This document shows, one piece after another, positions 7,964-17,056 of a DNA stretch of 64,000 nucleotides. The position numbers and the translations under genes were made by a program. Position 1 is the first letter of the stretch; each line of letters starts with the position of its first letter. The notes beneath the pieces were generated by a model. That model was not told where the DNA came from, searched no databases, and was given only the letters and a program-made list of their open reading frames with translations. This DNA is from DAOPXV01 sp964551445 (lineage in GTDB: Bacteria; Muiribacteriota; UBA9980), in the NCBI GenBank assembly GCA_964551445.1, contig CAZKCG010000001.1:1-64000 (forward strand), written 5' to 3'.

Positions 7964-8724
7964 AATTTGAATATTCATCCGATGTTGGACCGCTGCGCGA
8001 AAAATTCGCTGATGAGCTGATAACGCTTATTCACGGAATACAGCTGCGTGAAAAAAGGCGCCCGGTGATATTTTTAAGCGGCGGAAAAACGCCGGCGGCT
8101 TTTTATAGAACATTCGCGGAATTTTCCAACGCGGCCGCCGGGATCGACTTCAATGAGCTCTCTTTTTTTCTTGGTGATGAGCGATGCGTTCCGCTTGATT
8201 CTCCCGAATCCAACTTTAAAAACGCCGTCGATTCGCTCTGCTTCAATTCAAAAATCCCTGGTTCATGCATAGAACCTTTAAATATGGGGCTTTCATCTCC
8301 GAAAGAAACAGCGTCCGATTATAATTCAAGGATCGAAAAAGCGTTAGACGCAAGAGGATGTCCGGATATGCTTATACTTGGAATAGGCGGCGATTCACAC
8401 ACCGCTTCGCTTTTTCCGGGAACGATCGGAACCGGTCTCGAAAATTCCGGTCATGTGGAAAATGAGAACATTTTTATTTCTCATTTCGTGCCGTCCCTCT
8501 CCGCCGTCCGATATACCGTAACGGAAAAGTTGGTTCTGTCATCACAGCGCATAGCCCTTCTCGCTGTCGGAGCCGACAAAAAAAAAGCGATAGAAAAAGC
8601 CATGTCGCCGTCCGTAAGTTTTAATGAAGCGCCAGCCTCTCTTATTTTTAAAGATCCGTTCGATTTAAAAAGGTCGGTGACCATTTATTCCGATTTTGAG
8701 ATAGAGGCCTTTTCAAAGCGGTGA
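7957..8724 (+). CDS. pgl: 6-phosphogluconolactonase
   Basis: 255 residues from ATG 7957, which overlaps the zwf stop (ATGCTGA); a GTG at 7933 is in frame but the coupled ATG is preferred. It hydrolyses 6-phosphogluconolactone between the zwf and gnd steps. Seen: VIFLSGGKTPAAFYRTF near residue 40, FFLGDERCVP, and MLILGIGGDSHTASLFPG, all hallmarks of the glucosamine-6-phosphate isomerase/6-phosphogluconolactonase family; the lactonase version of the last motif and the neighbours decide the call. Last gene of the operon; no clear terminator follows, but a new promoter lies at 8791. Confidence 0.92.
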   Translation: MLKFEYSSDVGPLREKFADELITLIHGIQLREKRRPVIFLSGGKTPAAFYRTFAEFSNAAAGIDFNELSFFLGDERCVPLDSPESNFKNAVDSLCFNSKIPGSCIEPLNMGLSSPKETASDYNSRIEKALDARGCPDMLILGIGGDSHTASLFPGTIGTGLENSGHVENENIFISHFVPSLSAVRYTVTEKLVLSSQRIALLAVGADKKKAIEKAMSPSVSFNEAPASLIFKDPFDLKRSVTIYSDFEIEAFSKR

Positions 8725-8790
8725 CGCGCCGCGCATAAAAAATTGATACGCCGTGTTAAAAGCCCATATCGAACTTATTAAATTCTATTA

Positions 8791-8819
8791 TTGACAAATC
8801 AACCCCTATTTAGTAAAAT
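8791..8819 (+). promoter_or_regulatory. Sigma70 promoter before the FecR-like/uvrA/radA genes
   Basis: TTGACA at 8791-8796, 17-base spacer, TAAAAT at 8814-8819. Start of transcription would be near 8826, about 115 bases before the first gene. It would serve the FecR-like gene, uvrA and radA, which are tightly spaced. Confidence 0.7.
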
Positions 8820-8940
8820 GTTATGATTTGATAATACCGATATTACTACATTAAATGCGACATCAGAAACCGGATGCCAATAAAAGCGCGATCCGAATTT
8901 TTTGTTTTATATAAACCAGCCAGAAGGAGTTTTTTTCAAG

Positions 8941-9711
8941 ATGCCCCCAAAATTTGCGGAAATGAAGGTCCTCTCAGATGCCGACAGAAGGAAGATGCAG
9001 AAACAGAGAGAGTCCGAAAAGAAACAGCAGGAACAGGAAGATTCTAAAAAAGATCAGAGCATGAAGACCATAATAATACTCGTGAGCCTGATAGTATTCG
9101 TGCTCATAGGCGTGGTGTTTTTTTACGTCTCGTCGGAACGAACCACTAAAATGCAGGAAAAAGAAGCCAGACAGGTCGAGATAAAATCGCCTTCAGGCGA
9201 AATTTTCAAGCTGGACGGCAACACCAAGATATGGGAAAAGCCCAGCAAAGCCAAGCTTGTCGAGGGCGAAGGCGTAAGGACCGGCAAGGGCGGCGGGATC
9301 ACGGTAAATTTCTCGAAGGACAGATCGATCAGGCTTCTGGAAAACTCAGAGTTATTGATCAATTCAATAGAAACGATAAAAGAAAATATCGAGCTGCTTA
9401 ATTTGAACTCCTCGCTTTCAAAGGGCGGAGCGATATTCGAAATAGCTTCCTCGCCTTGTGTTTTCAATATTGACTGCTCTTTTCTCGCGGTTAAAATGCC
9501 TTCGGGTTTCGGTTCGATGTTCAAGATACAATACGGTAAAAAAGACGGCGTTGAAAATGTTAGGGTAGCCGTAAAATCAGGGCGGGTCCAGGTCGTGAAT
9601 AAAAAGACGAAAGCCAGTTACGACGTAGAGGGATTAAACGAGATATACATAGACAAAAATTTTAAAATAACCGGTCCTACACGCTTTTCGGCCTCATCGG
9701 AGGTTTTTTAA
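8941..9711 (+). CDS. FecR-like domain membrane protein
   Basis: 256 residues from ATG 8941, which has AGAAGGAG about 11 bases upstream; a TTG at 8902 lies before this site and is unlikely. The N-terminus is highly charged (KQRESEKKQQEQEDSKKDQ) and cytoplasmic, followed by one membrane segment at about residues 41-63 (TIIILVSLIVFVLIGVVFFY) and a periplasmic part. The outer part has the FecR pattern: EGVRTGKGGGITVNFSKDRSIRLLENSELLI followed by a beta-strand series. FecR domains sense or stabilise envelope structures. It is transcribed with uvrA, starting one base before it, though no functional link is evident. Confidence 0.7.
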   Translation: MPPKFAEMKVLSDADRRKMQKQRESEKKQQEQEDSKKDQSMKTIIILVSLIVFVLIGVVFFYVSSERTTKMQEKEARQVEIKSPSGEIFKLDGNTKIWEKPSKAKLVEGEGVRTGKGGGITVNFSKDRSIRLLENSELLINSIETIKENIELLNLNSSLSKGGAIFEIASSPCVFNIDCSFLAVKMPSGFGSMFKIQYGKKDGVENVRVAVKSGRVQVVNKKTKASYDVEGLNEIYIDKNFKITGPTRFSASSEVF

Positions 9712-12567
9712 TTGAGTTTTAAAGACGAGATAATTATAAAGGGCGCCCGTCAGCATAATCTTAAAAATATTTCACTGAGGATACCGCGCGACAAATTCGT
9801 CGTAGTAACGGGCCTTTCAGGTTCCGGAAAATCCACGCTCGCCTTCGATACGCTATACGCCGAAGGCCAGAGGCGCTACATCGAATCGCTCAGCAGCTAC
9901 GCCCGCCAGTTCCTCGGCAGAATGGATAAGCCCGACGTGGATTCCATAGAAGGGTTGTCGCCCGCAATATCGATAGCGCAAAAATCCATTTCGCACAACC
10001 CGCGCTCGACCGTCGGGACCGTTACTGAAATATATGATTACATGAGGCTTTTATACGCCAGGATCGGCCAGGCTTACTGCCCCGAATGCAACATACTCAT
10101 AAAAAAACAGACAGTTCAGGATATCATCGACCGTATCATGAATTATCCCGCCGGGTCCAAGATAAGGATACTCGCGCCAGCCGTCAGAAGCAGAAAAGGT
10201 CAGTTCCAGGATATTCTTATAAAAATAAAAAAAAGCGGATTCACCAGGATCCGCGTTGACGGCGTGGAGTACGAAGACGACTTCGCCAAGCTCGATCTGG
10301 ATAAAAAAAAGAAACACTCGATAGAGGTCGTAGTGGACCGCGTCGTCGTGAAACCCGAGATAGGCAACAGGCTCCCGGCGTCCGTCGAGACCGCGCTTAA
10401 ATTCGGCGAAGGCGTCGTCATAATCGAAAAGATAGGCGGCGCGGAAGAAGTATATTCCGAAAATTATTCGTGCGCCAAATGCGGATTTTCGTTACCCGAA
10501 ATAGAGCCCCGCATATTCTCCTTCAATTCGCCGCAGGGGGCGTGCTCCCAGTGTCACGGCCTCGGTTCGCGCATGGAAATAGATCCCAACCTTTTGGTGC
10601 CGGATAAGAACCTGAAGATAAAAGACGGCGCGATAGCCCCGTTCAAAGGCCAGTCCACTTATTTCTGGAAGATACTTCAGCAGGTGGCGGACCATTATAA
10701 GTTCTCGCTGGACAGCACATGGAACAAACTCAGCCGGGAGAATCAGGAAGTGCTTTTATACGGCACGGGCGACGAGGACATAAAATTCAACATGACGTTC
10801 GGAAATGCCAATTCATATACCTACAACAAGCCGTATGAAGGCATAATTCCGCTTCTGGAGCGCCGCTTTGAACAATCACAGTCCGAGTCGGTAAAAGCCG
10901 AGATAATGAGCTTCATGAGCCTCGTTAAATGTCCCGAGTGTCAGGGGAAGCGCCTTAAAAAAGAAATTCTTTCGATCGTCATAGGCGAAAAGTCGATAAT
11001 GGACGTGGCCGCCATGTCGATAAAGAACGCCAGAAAATTTTATTCCGAATTGAAATTGTCAACGCGCGACCAGCAGATAGCCCGCGAGATCTTAAAAGAG
11101 ATACAGTCGAGGATCGACTTTCTGATACACGTCGGGCTCGATTATTTATCGCTCGACCGTTCCGCTTCGACGCTTTCGGGCGGCGAGAGCCAGCGCATAA
11201 ACCTGGCGTGCCAGATAGGTTCCGGACTGGTCGGCGTTCTATATATACTCGACGAGCCTTCCATCGGGCTTCATCAGCGCGATAACGAAAAGCTTTTAAA
11301 AACGCTTATGCACCTTCGCGATATCGGTAATTCGCTCGTCGTCGTCGAGCATGACGAACAAACTATATTATCATCCGATTATATAGTCGATATGGGTCCC
11401 GGCGCCGGGGTCGCAGGCGGCGAGATAGTTTTCGCCGGATCTCCCGATGAAATGATGAAGAGCGCGAAGACGCTCACCGCTAAATATCTCAAGCGCGACC
11501 TTGAAATAGAGGTTCCCGCGAAGAGGCGCGAAGGCCATAAAAATCAAAAGATAGAAATAATAGGCGCGTGCGAAAATAACCTCAAGGATATAAGCGTTTC
11601 GGTGCCGCTTGGAAAGCTGGTCTGCATAACCGGAGTTTCAGGGTCGGGAAAATCGACGCTCATAAACGAGATCTTATACAAACGCCTCATGCAGCATTTT
11701 TACGATACCAAGATAAAGGCCGGGAACTGCGAACAGATAAAAGGCCTGGAACTTATCGACAAGGTCATAAATATAGACCAGTCGCCGATAGGCAGAACGC
11801 CGCGGTCTAATCCCGCGACCTACGTCAATGTTTTCAATAATATCCGCGATCTTTTCGCTCTCACGCAGGAAGCGAGAATGCGCGGCTACACCGCTTCGAG
11901 GTTCAGTTTCAACGTGAAGGGCGGGCGCTGCGAGACCTGCGAGGGCGACGGCATAATAAAGATCGAGATGCAGTTTCTGTCCGACGTTTATATCGAGTGC
12001 GAACAGTGCCACGGAAAGCGGTATAACCGCGAAACGCTCGAGGTTAAATATAAAGGCATGAATATAGCCGACGTTCTGGCATTGACGGTCGAACAGTCGG
12101 TCGAATTCTTCGAAAATATTCCGCAGATACACAGAAAACTTAAATGTCTCTTCGACGTCGGCCTCGGTTACATTACTTTAGGCCAGAGTTCGACCACGCT
12201 GTCCGGCGGCGAGGCTCAGAGAATAAAACTCGCGTGCGAGCTCGCCAAAGTTTCGACCGGAAAGACGCTTTACCTTCTGGACGAACCGACAACCGGTTTA
12301 CATTTCGCCGACATACATAAACTTATAGAGGTTCTAGGCCGCCTCGTGGATAAGGGTAATACCGTCGTGGTGATAGAACACAACCTCGAGGTCCTCAAAA
12401 TGGCCGATCACATAATAGATCTCGGCCCCGAGGGCGGAGACGAGGGCGGTAAGATAGTCGTCGCCGGAACGCCTGAGGATGTCTCGAAATGCAAAAATTC
12501 ATTTACCGGCGGCTTTTTAAAACAATATCTTGCGAAAGGCACTTACTGCAATAAATTTGTGAGGTAG
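9712..12567 (+). CDS. uvrA: UvrABC excinuclease subunit A
   Basis: 951 residues from a TTG start with GGAGG 8 bases upstream. UvrA is the damage-recognition ATPase of nucleotide excision repair. Seen: two ABC modules with Walker A GLSGSGKST (34-42) and GVSGSGKST in the second half; signature motifs LSGGESQRINLA and LSGGEAQRIKLA; zinc-finger cysteines in CAKCGFSLPEIEPRIF with CSQCHG, and CETCEGDGI with CEQCHGKRY; and the typical YARQFLGRMDKPDVDSIEGL stretch. Full length. It begins directly after the FecR-like gene's stop and is followed one base later by radA, so the two repair genes are co-transcribed. Confidence 0.97.
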   Translation: MSFKDEIIIKGARQHNLKNISLRIPRDKFVVVTGLSGSGKSTLAFDTLYAEGQRRYIESLSSYARQFLGRMDKPDVDSIEGLSPAISIAQKSISHNPRSTVGTVTEIYDYMRLLYARIGQAYCPECNILIKKQTVQDIIDRIMNYPAGSKIRILAPAVRSRKGQFQDILIKIKKSGFTRIRVDGVEYEDDFAKLDLDKKKKHSIEVVVDRVVVKPEIGNRLPASVETALKFGEGVVIIEKIGGAEEVYSENYSCAKCGFSLPEIEPRIFSFNSPQGACSQCHGLGSRMEIDPNLLVPDKNLKIKDGAIAPFKGQSTYFWKILQQVADHYKFSLDSTWNKLSRENQEVLLYGTGDEDIKFNMTFGNANSYTYNKPYEGIIPLLERRFEQSQSESVKAEIMSFMSLVKCPECQGKRLKKEILSIVIGEKSIMDVAAMSIKNARKFYSELKLSTRDQQIAREILKEIQSRIDFLIHVGLDYLSLDRSASTLSGGESQRINLACQIGSGLVGVLYILDEPSIGLHQRDNEKLLKTLMHLRDIGNSLVVVEHDEQTILSSDYIVDMGPGAGVAGGEIVFAGSPDEMMKSAKTLTAKYLKRDLEIEVPAKRREGHKNQKIEIIGACENNLKDISVSVPLGKLVCITGVSGSGKSTLINEILYKRLMQHFYDTKIKAGNCEQIKGLELIDKVINIDQSPIGRTPRSNPATYVNVFNNIRDLFALTQEARMRGYTASRFSFNVKGGRCETCEGDGIIKIEMQFLSDVYIECEQCHGKRYNRETLEVKYKGMNIADVLALTVEQSVEFFENIPQIHRKLKCLFDVGLGYITLGQSSTTLSGGEAQRIKLACELAKVSTGKTLYLLDEPTTGLHFADIHKLIEVLGRLVDKGNTVVVIEHNLEVLKMADHIIDLGPEGGDEGGKIVVAGTPEDVSKCKNSFTGGFLKQYLAKGTYCNKFVR

Positions 12568-12568
12568 A

Positions 12569-14050
12569 ATGACTTTTCATGGTATTTTCGACAGGCTTAA
12601 CGGCGAAGAATTCGCGAATTATATTTGCGAGAACTGCGAGAATATATTCGAGCGCCCTCTTGATAAATGCCCTTCATGCGGCTTTACGGGCCCGCTTCAA
12701 AAGATAGAGATCACCCCTAAATTATACGACGACGATTTCAGCCTCTTCGAGGGCGAACAGGAGGACGGCGAGTCCTGTCACCATGATCCGGTTTCAGTTT
12801 CGAAGCTTGCGATCGAGACTCCGGATAAAAAAGAAGACGAGGCAAGGCTTATAATGAGCGGCATAGGCGAGTTCGACGAGCTGTTCGGCGGCGGGCTTCA
12901 TAAAGGAAGTCTGAATCTTTTATTCGGCGACCCCGGAAACGGAAAGACCACCTTTCTTTTAAAAATTGCCGAGGCTTATGCCAGAAGCGGTCATTCAACG
13001 CTTTTTATAAGCTCGGAGGAATCTTTTCACAGGCTTTCGTCGAAGGTCGCGAAACTTTCGATAGACGCCCCGAAATTATATATTCTTTCGATATCCGACA
13101 TGGATATGGCGGTATCCGAGATCATTCGCTTCAAACCTGAAGTAGTGATACTCGATTCCGCGACCGGTTTCTTCAAAAAAACGATAGACGCCATACCATC
13201 TTCGCATATTCAGATACGCGAATGCGCCATCCATCTTACGCGCATCGCCGCTGAAAATAATTTTTCGATACTCATGTCGGCCCAGAACCTTCATTCCTCA
13301 AGCTATTATGAGTTCGATTCCATATCGAGCTTTTTCGACGCGATCATCGTGTTCGAGACCAGGTCCGCGGAAACGAGGATCTTGAGAGTTAAAAAGAGCC
13401 GCGACGGCACATGCGGCGGCATAAGAGTTTTCAATTTCGCGGATAACGCTTTGACCGGGATCGGCGAAAGCTTTCTGGCGCTTCAGAACCGCGGACCGGC
13501 GAAAGTTTCTGAAAAAGCTGCCGCCGGATCGGTTTCGTGCATTTTAATGGAGGGGGCCACTCTCATCGGTAATTCCGTGGAAGTTCTCGTCGGGCCGCAT
13601 CCGGCAAGGGAACCCAGATGGAATATAGACAGGTGCATCCCCCGGGGCGTTTTCGACACCGTGACCGATATAATCGAAAAGTATCTGGACATAAAACTTT
13701 TCGAGAGAAATATAAGCGCCCGGCTTGAATTCGGCGGCAGCGTGACCGATCCGGCTTTTGAACTCGCGCTCGCGGCCGCCGTGATATCGAGTTACTACGA
13801 TATCCCCGTATCCCGAAACCTTGCGATAATAGGCCGTCTCTCTCTTTCCGGCGCCGTCGTTCCGCCCGATGATATTGAAAAACGCATTGTTTCATGCTTA
13901 TCCGGCGGATTTACAAAGCTGATAATACCTGAAACATCTCCTTCTGATATGTTGAAAAGCAATGTTGGCATAGATTTTGCATATATTACAAATATATCAC
14001 AACTCCAATCATGCTTATATGATAGAGCTTTTAAAAGCTCAGCGCATTAA
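12569..14050 (+). CDS. radA: Divergent DNA repair protein RadA (Sms)
   Basis: 493 residues. RadA is a RecA-like hexameric helicase that helps branch migration in recombination. Domain order fits: a C4 zinc finger (C20-x2-C23, C34-x2-C37), a RecA-like ATPase with Walker A GDPGNGKTT near residue 120 and Walker B VVILDSATG, then a Lon/S16-like C-terminal domain (FGGSVTDPAFELALAAAVIS). Oddities: the RadA-specific KNRFG motif reads KSRDG near residue 275, keeping Lys, Arg and Gly but changing two residues; Walker A is also non-standard for the family; a long acidic spacer separates the finger from the ATPase. It follows uvrA by one base. Function may be retained or specialised. Confidence 0.82.
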   Translation: MTFHGIFDRLNGEEFANYICENCENIFERPLDKCPSCGFTGPLQKIEITPKLYDDDFSLFEGEQEDGESCHHDPVSVSKLAIETPDKKEDEARLIMSGIGEFDELFGGGLHKGSLNLLFGDPGNGKTTFLLKIAEAYARSGHSTLFISSEESFHRLSSKVAKLSIDAPKLYILSISDMDMAVSEIIRFKPEVVILDSATGFFKKTIDAIPSSHIQIRECAIHLTRIAAENNFSILMSAQNLHSSSYYEFDSISSFFDAIIVFETRSAETRILRVKKSRDGTCGGIRVFNFADNALTGIGESFLALQNRGPAKVSEKAAAGSVSCILMEGATLIGNSVEVLVGPHPAREPRWNIDRCIPRGVFDTVTDIIEKYLDIKLFERNISARLEFGGSVTDPAFELALAAAVISSYYDIPVSRNLAIIGRLSLSGAVVPPDDIEKRIVSCLSGGFTKLIIPETSPSDMLKSNVGIDFAYITNISQLQSCLYDRAFKSSAH

Positions 14051-14283
14051 TTGCCAGTCAACACTAGGGCTGCAGGTTCATCTTATATCCTTAATATACT
14101 CAAAACCTTAGTACCGGTTACCAAAAAAACAAAAAAAAAAATAAATTTTCAAGCATTATTTTTAAAAATATTCAAAAATGTTGAAAAACCTATGACCTGA
14201 TACCTTGAAAAATATGGTATATTCTAATATTTCCATATATATTGATTTCCTTGTTATTATTTTAAAAAACTTTTCATAAACCC

Positions 14284-14312
14284 TTGACATTTGGGAAACA
14301 TTTTTATATAAT
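14284..14312 (+). promoter_or_regulatory. Consensus sigma70 promoter of the HU gene
   Basis: TTGACA at 14284-14289, 17-base spacer, TATAAT at 14307-14312, a perfect match fitting a highly expressed gene. The 230 bases upstream (14051-14283) are AT-rich and non-coding, with A-runs that could act as an UP element; nothing else was recognised there. Confidence 0.78.
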
Positions 14313-14350
14313 GAAATTACCATACACAAATTTAAGGAGAGGTGTTTTAA

Positions 14351-14626
14351 GTGAACAAAGCAGATCTCATCGATGCAATCGCAAAGAAAGTCACAATCGC
14401 AAAAAGCGCAGCAGCTAACGTAGTGGATGCTTTCATCGACACAATAACCCATTCGTTAAAAAAAGGCGAAAAAGTTACACTCATGGGCTTCGGTTCATGG
14501 GAAGTTCGTGAAAGAGCTGCTCGCGTAGGCAGAAACCCTCAGACTGGCAAAGAAATCAAGATCAAAGCTAAAAAAGTTCCTAAATTCAATCCTGGAAAAG
14601 AATTGAAAGAGGCAGTTGCCAAGTAA
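14351..14626 (+). CDS. hup: HU-family DNA-binding protein
   Basis: 91 residues from a GTG start behind an AAGGAGAGGTG ribosome-binding site. HU dimers bend and compact DNA. Seen: the N-terminal helical dimer part MNKADLIDAIAKKVTIAKS, the GFGSWEVRERAARVGRNPQ arm with the conserved GRNPxTG, and the C-terminal KKVPKFNPGKELKEAV. Length is exactly typical. Single-gene unit with its own strong promoter and terminator. IHF is an alternative name for the fold, but the arm sequence is HU-like. Confidence 0.95.
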   Translation: MNKADLIDAIAKKVTIAKSAAANVVDAFIDTITHSLKKGEKVTLMGFGSWEVRERAARVGRNPQTGKEIKIKAKKVPKFNPGKELKEAVAK

Positions 14627-14664
14627 TAATTTGCTTTGCATCGAGTTCCTTTGAGAATTCAAAG

Positions 14665-14700
14665 ACTCCCGGCTTTTTTTTAGAGCCGGGAGTTTTCCTT
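14665..14700 (+). terminator. Rho-independent terminator after the HU gene
   Basis: ACTCCCGGCT (14665-14674) pairs with AGCCGGGAGT (14684-14693), followed by a T-rich tract. A smaller palindrome CTTTGA-GAAT-TCAAAG (14649-14664) lies just before it. Confidence 0.85.
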
Positions 14701-14731
14701 TTCATTCACTCTTTTTTATTTAACCTTTTGT

Positions 14732-14760
14732 TTGATTAATATCAAATATTATGTTATATT
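14732..14760 (+). promoter_or_regulatory. Sigma70 promoter of the PTS IIA/CBS/transporter operon
   Basis: TTGATT at 14732-14737, 17-base spacer, TATATT at 14755-14760. The same hexamer pair with the same spacer is found at 23534, which supports both calls. Confidence 0.6.
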
Positions 14761-14821
14761 GAGACCGTTTGTTTTAAAAAATTCCAGACTCTTTGCGATC
14801 ACGCGGAGGTAACTTTAGAAT

Positions 14822-15283
14822 ATGTCCTCAATATCAAAATATATGTCGCCGAAGCTCATAAATATGAACTTGAAGGCCGCCGATAAAGGCGCGGCTCTTA
14901 TGAAAATATGCGACATGATAGCCGAAAATCATAAAATATGCGATTCCAAGGCTCTGTTCGATAATATAATGAACAGGGAGATCCTTCATTCAACGGCCGT
15001 AGGGCATGGCATAGCCATTCCGCACGCCAGATGCGACCTGAGCGAATCTATTACCATAGCGGCCGGCCTGTGTGATAAAGGCGTCGATTTTTCGGCGGCG
15101 GACGGCGCCCCGGTAAATCTTATTTTCGTTATAGTTTCGCCCAAGAATGAAACCGCGAGTTACCTTCAGCTTCTATCCCAGCTTGCCAGCCTTTTAAATA
15201 TAGAAAAGGTGCGGACCGAGCTTACGGCCTCTAAAACGCCCCAGGAATTCTTTGATATAGTTAAAAAAAATGAGAGAAGGTAG
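14822..15283 (+). CDS. PTS EIIA-type (PtsN/fructose IIA) domain protein
   Basis: 153 residues, a single PTS_EIIA type-2 domain. The phosphorylatable His lies in TAVGHGIAIPHARC near residue 67; other family stretches are VDFSAADGAPVNLIFVIVSP and YLQLLSQLASLL. Such stand-alone IIA proteins often act as regulators rather than sugar carriers. There is no PTS permease nearby; the next genes are a two-CBS protein 2 bases away and an ion-transporter-type permease, so a role in gating or regulating that transporter is a reasonable inference. The GGAGG ribosome-binding site is rather far (about 13 bases) from the ATG. Confidence 0.85.
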   Translation: MSSISKYMSPKLINMNLKAADKGAALMKICDMIAENHKICDSKALFDNIMNREILHSTAVGHGIAIPHARCDLSESITIAAGLCDKGVDFSAADGAPVNLIFVIVSPKNETASYLQLLSQLASLLNIEKVRTELTASKTPQEFFDIVKKNERR

Positions 15284-15285
15284 TC

Positions 15286-15735
15286 ATGCTCGTCCGTGAA
15301 TTCATGAAAACCGAATTCAAGACCGTTTCGGAAGCCATGAGCGTTTCTGAGCTTGCCACTCTTTTCATAAAAGAGCGGGAAGAAGGCTATCCCGTCGTCA
15401 ATAATCACATGGAGATAGTCGGGTTCGTCACGGTGCGCGATCTGCTCCAGGTCTTTCTGCCTAACTATATCAAAAATATATCCGATTTTTTTGACTACTC
15501 AGACAATTTCGGCTACCTTGAAATATTTTACATGCGCGGCAAAGGAAGTTTTTTCATAGTCGAAGACATAATGAACTATAACGTTATTTCCATCGACGAG
15601 GAGTCATCGCTGACAAAAGCCCTCGTCATAATGTTTTTAAATAAAATAAGCGTGCTTCCGGTATTAAAGGGATTCAAGATACTCGGCGTCATAAGGCTTC
15701 GCGATATAATTTCAGTCCTTTTTGAAGGAAGTTGA
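15286..15735 (+). CDS. Two-CBS-domain protein
   Basis: 149 residues made of two CBS motifs: the first about residues 5-60 (KTVSEAMSVSELATLFIKE and PVVNNHMEIVGFVTVRDLL), the second about 88-147 (EDIMNYNVISIDEESSL and ISVLPVLKGFKILGVIRLRDI). CBS pairs bind adenosine nucleotides and often regulate an attached or neighbouring channel or enzyme. Here it sits between a IIA domain (2 bases upstream) and a permease (6 bases downstream), which suggests a nucleotide-sensing subunit for that permease. The insert between the repeats is longer than usual and hydrophobic. Confidence 0.85.
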   Translation: MLVREFMKTEFKTVSEAMSVSELATLFIKEREEGYPVVNNHMEIVGFVTVRDLLQVFLPNYIKNISDFFDYSDNFGYLEIFYMRGKGSFFIVEDIMNYNVISIDEESSLTKALVIMFLNKISVLPVLKGFKILGVIRLRDIISVLFEGS

Positions 15736-15741
15736 TTTTTT

Positions 15742-17019
15742 TTGGAACAGATATCATTTTCATGGCTCGTCTATGTTATAATGCTGGTTCTCATAGCCGT
15801 ATCCAGGCTTCACAAGTCTGTGATAACGATGACGGCCGGCGTCGTCTTTCTTACTTCCCGCTACGTGAGCATATCCGACATATCAAAGCTTTCCATCATC
15901 AACCTTGATTTCATAGTGACGCTTCTTGGAATGTCCATATTCGCGAGTTTTATGAAGCGCTCCGGAATATTTCAGTTCATGGTCTTAAAGGCCGTCCGCA
16001 TGAGCGGCTGGTCCATGAAAAAACTCATTCTTAACATATCCATCATAATTTTTATGCTATCCGCCTTTTTCTGCGACCGAGCGTCGCTGGTGCTTATATT
16101 TCCCATAGTGGCCTTTATTTTTGACGCGCTCAACGTTGAATTCAATCCCGTTCTTCTCGGAATTTTAAACTCCGCGTCGATCGGCGGGGTCCTTCTGACG
16201 ATAAGCGGCATAGAGGTAATGCTCGTCGCGTCCGTCGCCAATATAAGCTTTTTAGATTATCTTATGACCATTACTCCCGCGATACTGGTATCGTTCATAA
16301 TTCAGCTTATGGTTCTCAATTATTTTCACGTAAAGGGCGACGTCGACACATCGACCGTATCGATGATAAAATTCAACGAGGAAATGGCGCTTCGCGGGCC
16401 GAATATTTTTTCAAAGCTCATGCTCATAATGGTCGTCACGCTTTTTCTTCTCGGCTTTTCAGGCATAATAGGAATAGCCGATTCGGTAATAGTTTTAACC
16501 GGTTCGGTCCTGCTTTTTCTGATGATCGACATACCTCCCGACCATATATTGTCCGACATAAAACTCAACATGTTCTTTTATATCATGGGCCTTCAGATAG
16601 TAGCGGTCGCCTTCTCGAAATTCCACATTTATGAAACGGCTTCGGCTTCGATATTAAGCTATTTTGACGGTCACGGATTTCTGCTTTCCGTCGTTATATT
16701 ATTCACCGGTTCAGTCCTTTCAATATTTTTCGGAAGGCTTTCAATGACGTTTTTCTACGTTCCTCTTATATTATGCATGCCGGCCGCGCAGGTCAATACT
16801 ATCCCGCTTTACGCCGCCTTCATAATGAGCATGACGTTCGCCCGCGCTCCGACGATGCTGCGCGAGATACCGAAGGTGCTTAAGAATACTCACATAGAAG
16901 AAAAGAACGTATGGTCTCACTACGCGACCTTTCTCAAAGATTCCCTTATTGTTTATATTTTGAATTTTATATGGCTCGCGGTTTACATATATTTCCGCTT
17001 CTACTATTTCGTCAAATAA
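15742..17019 (+). CDS. Ion transporter superfamily (ArsB/NhaD/CitMHS-like) permease
   Basis: 425 residues from a TTG start, with about 10-12 hydrophobic segments throughout. The pattern of two repeated halves, with FLLSAFFCDRASLVLIFPIV-like and ILNSASIGGVLLTISG re-entrant-type stretches, resembles the ion transporter superfamily (Na+/H+ antiporter NhaD, arsenite ArsB, SLC13). The substrate cannot be read. Notable is CDRAS where many homologues have D-N-A-x-T. The gene follows IIA and CBS genes in one operon, hinting at regulated cation or anion transport. The C-terminal end carries charged loops and a last membrane segment (LIVYILNFIWLAVYIYF). Confidence 0.75.
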   Translation: MEQISFSWLVYVIMLVLIAVSRLHKSVITMTAGVVFLTSRYVSISDISKLSIINLDFIVTLLGMSIFASFMKRSGIFQFMVLKAVRMSGWSMKKLILNISIIIFMLSAFFCDRASLVLIFPIVAFIFDALNVEFNPVLLGILNSASIGGVLLTISGIEVMLVASVANISFLDYLMTITPAILVSFIIQLMVLNYFHVKGDVDTSTVSMIKFNEEMALRGPNIFSKLMLIMVVTLFLLGFSGIIGIADSVIVLTGSVLLFLMIDIPPDHILSDIKLNMFFYIMGLQIVAVAFSKFHIYETASASILSYFDGHGFLLSVVILFTGSVLSIFFGRLSMTFFYVPLILCMPAAQVNTIPLYAAFIMSMTFARAPTMLREIPKVLKNTHIEEKNVWSHYATFLKDSLIVYILNFIWLAVYIYFRFYYFVK

Positions 17020-17056
17020 TTTTACGGCCGCCGGAAGGCGAGGACAAGGAAGCAAT

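Noticed and set aside
13076..13895. Minus-strand frames opposite radA
   Set aside because: Shadows of a gene with recognisable zinc finger, Walker motifs and Lon-like domain on the plus strand.
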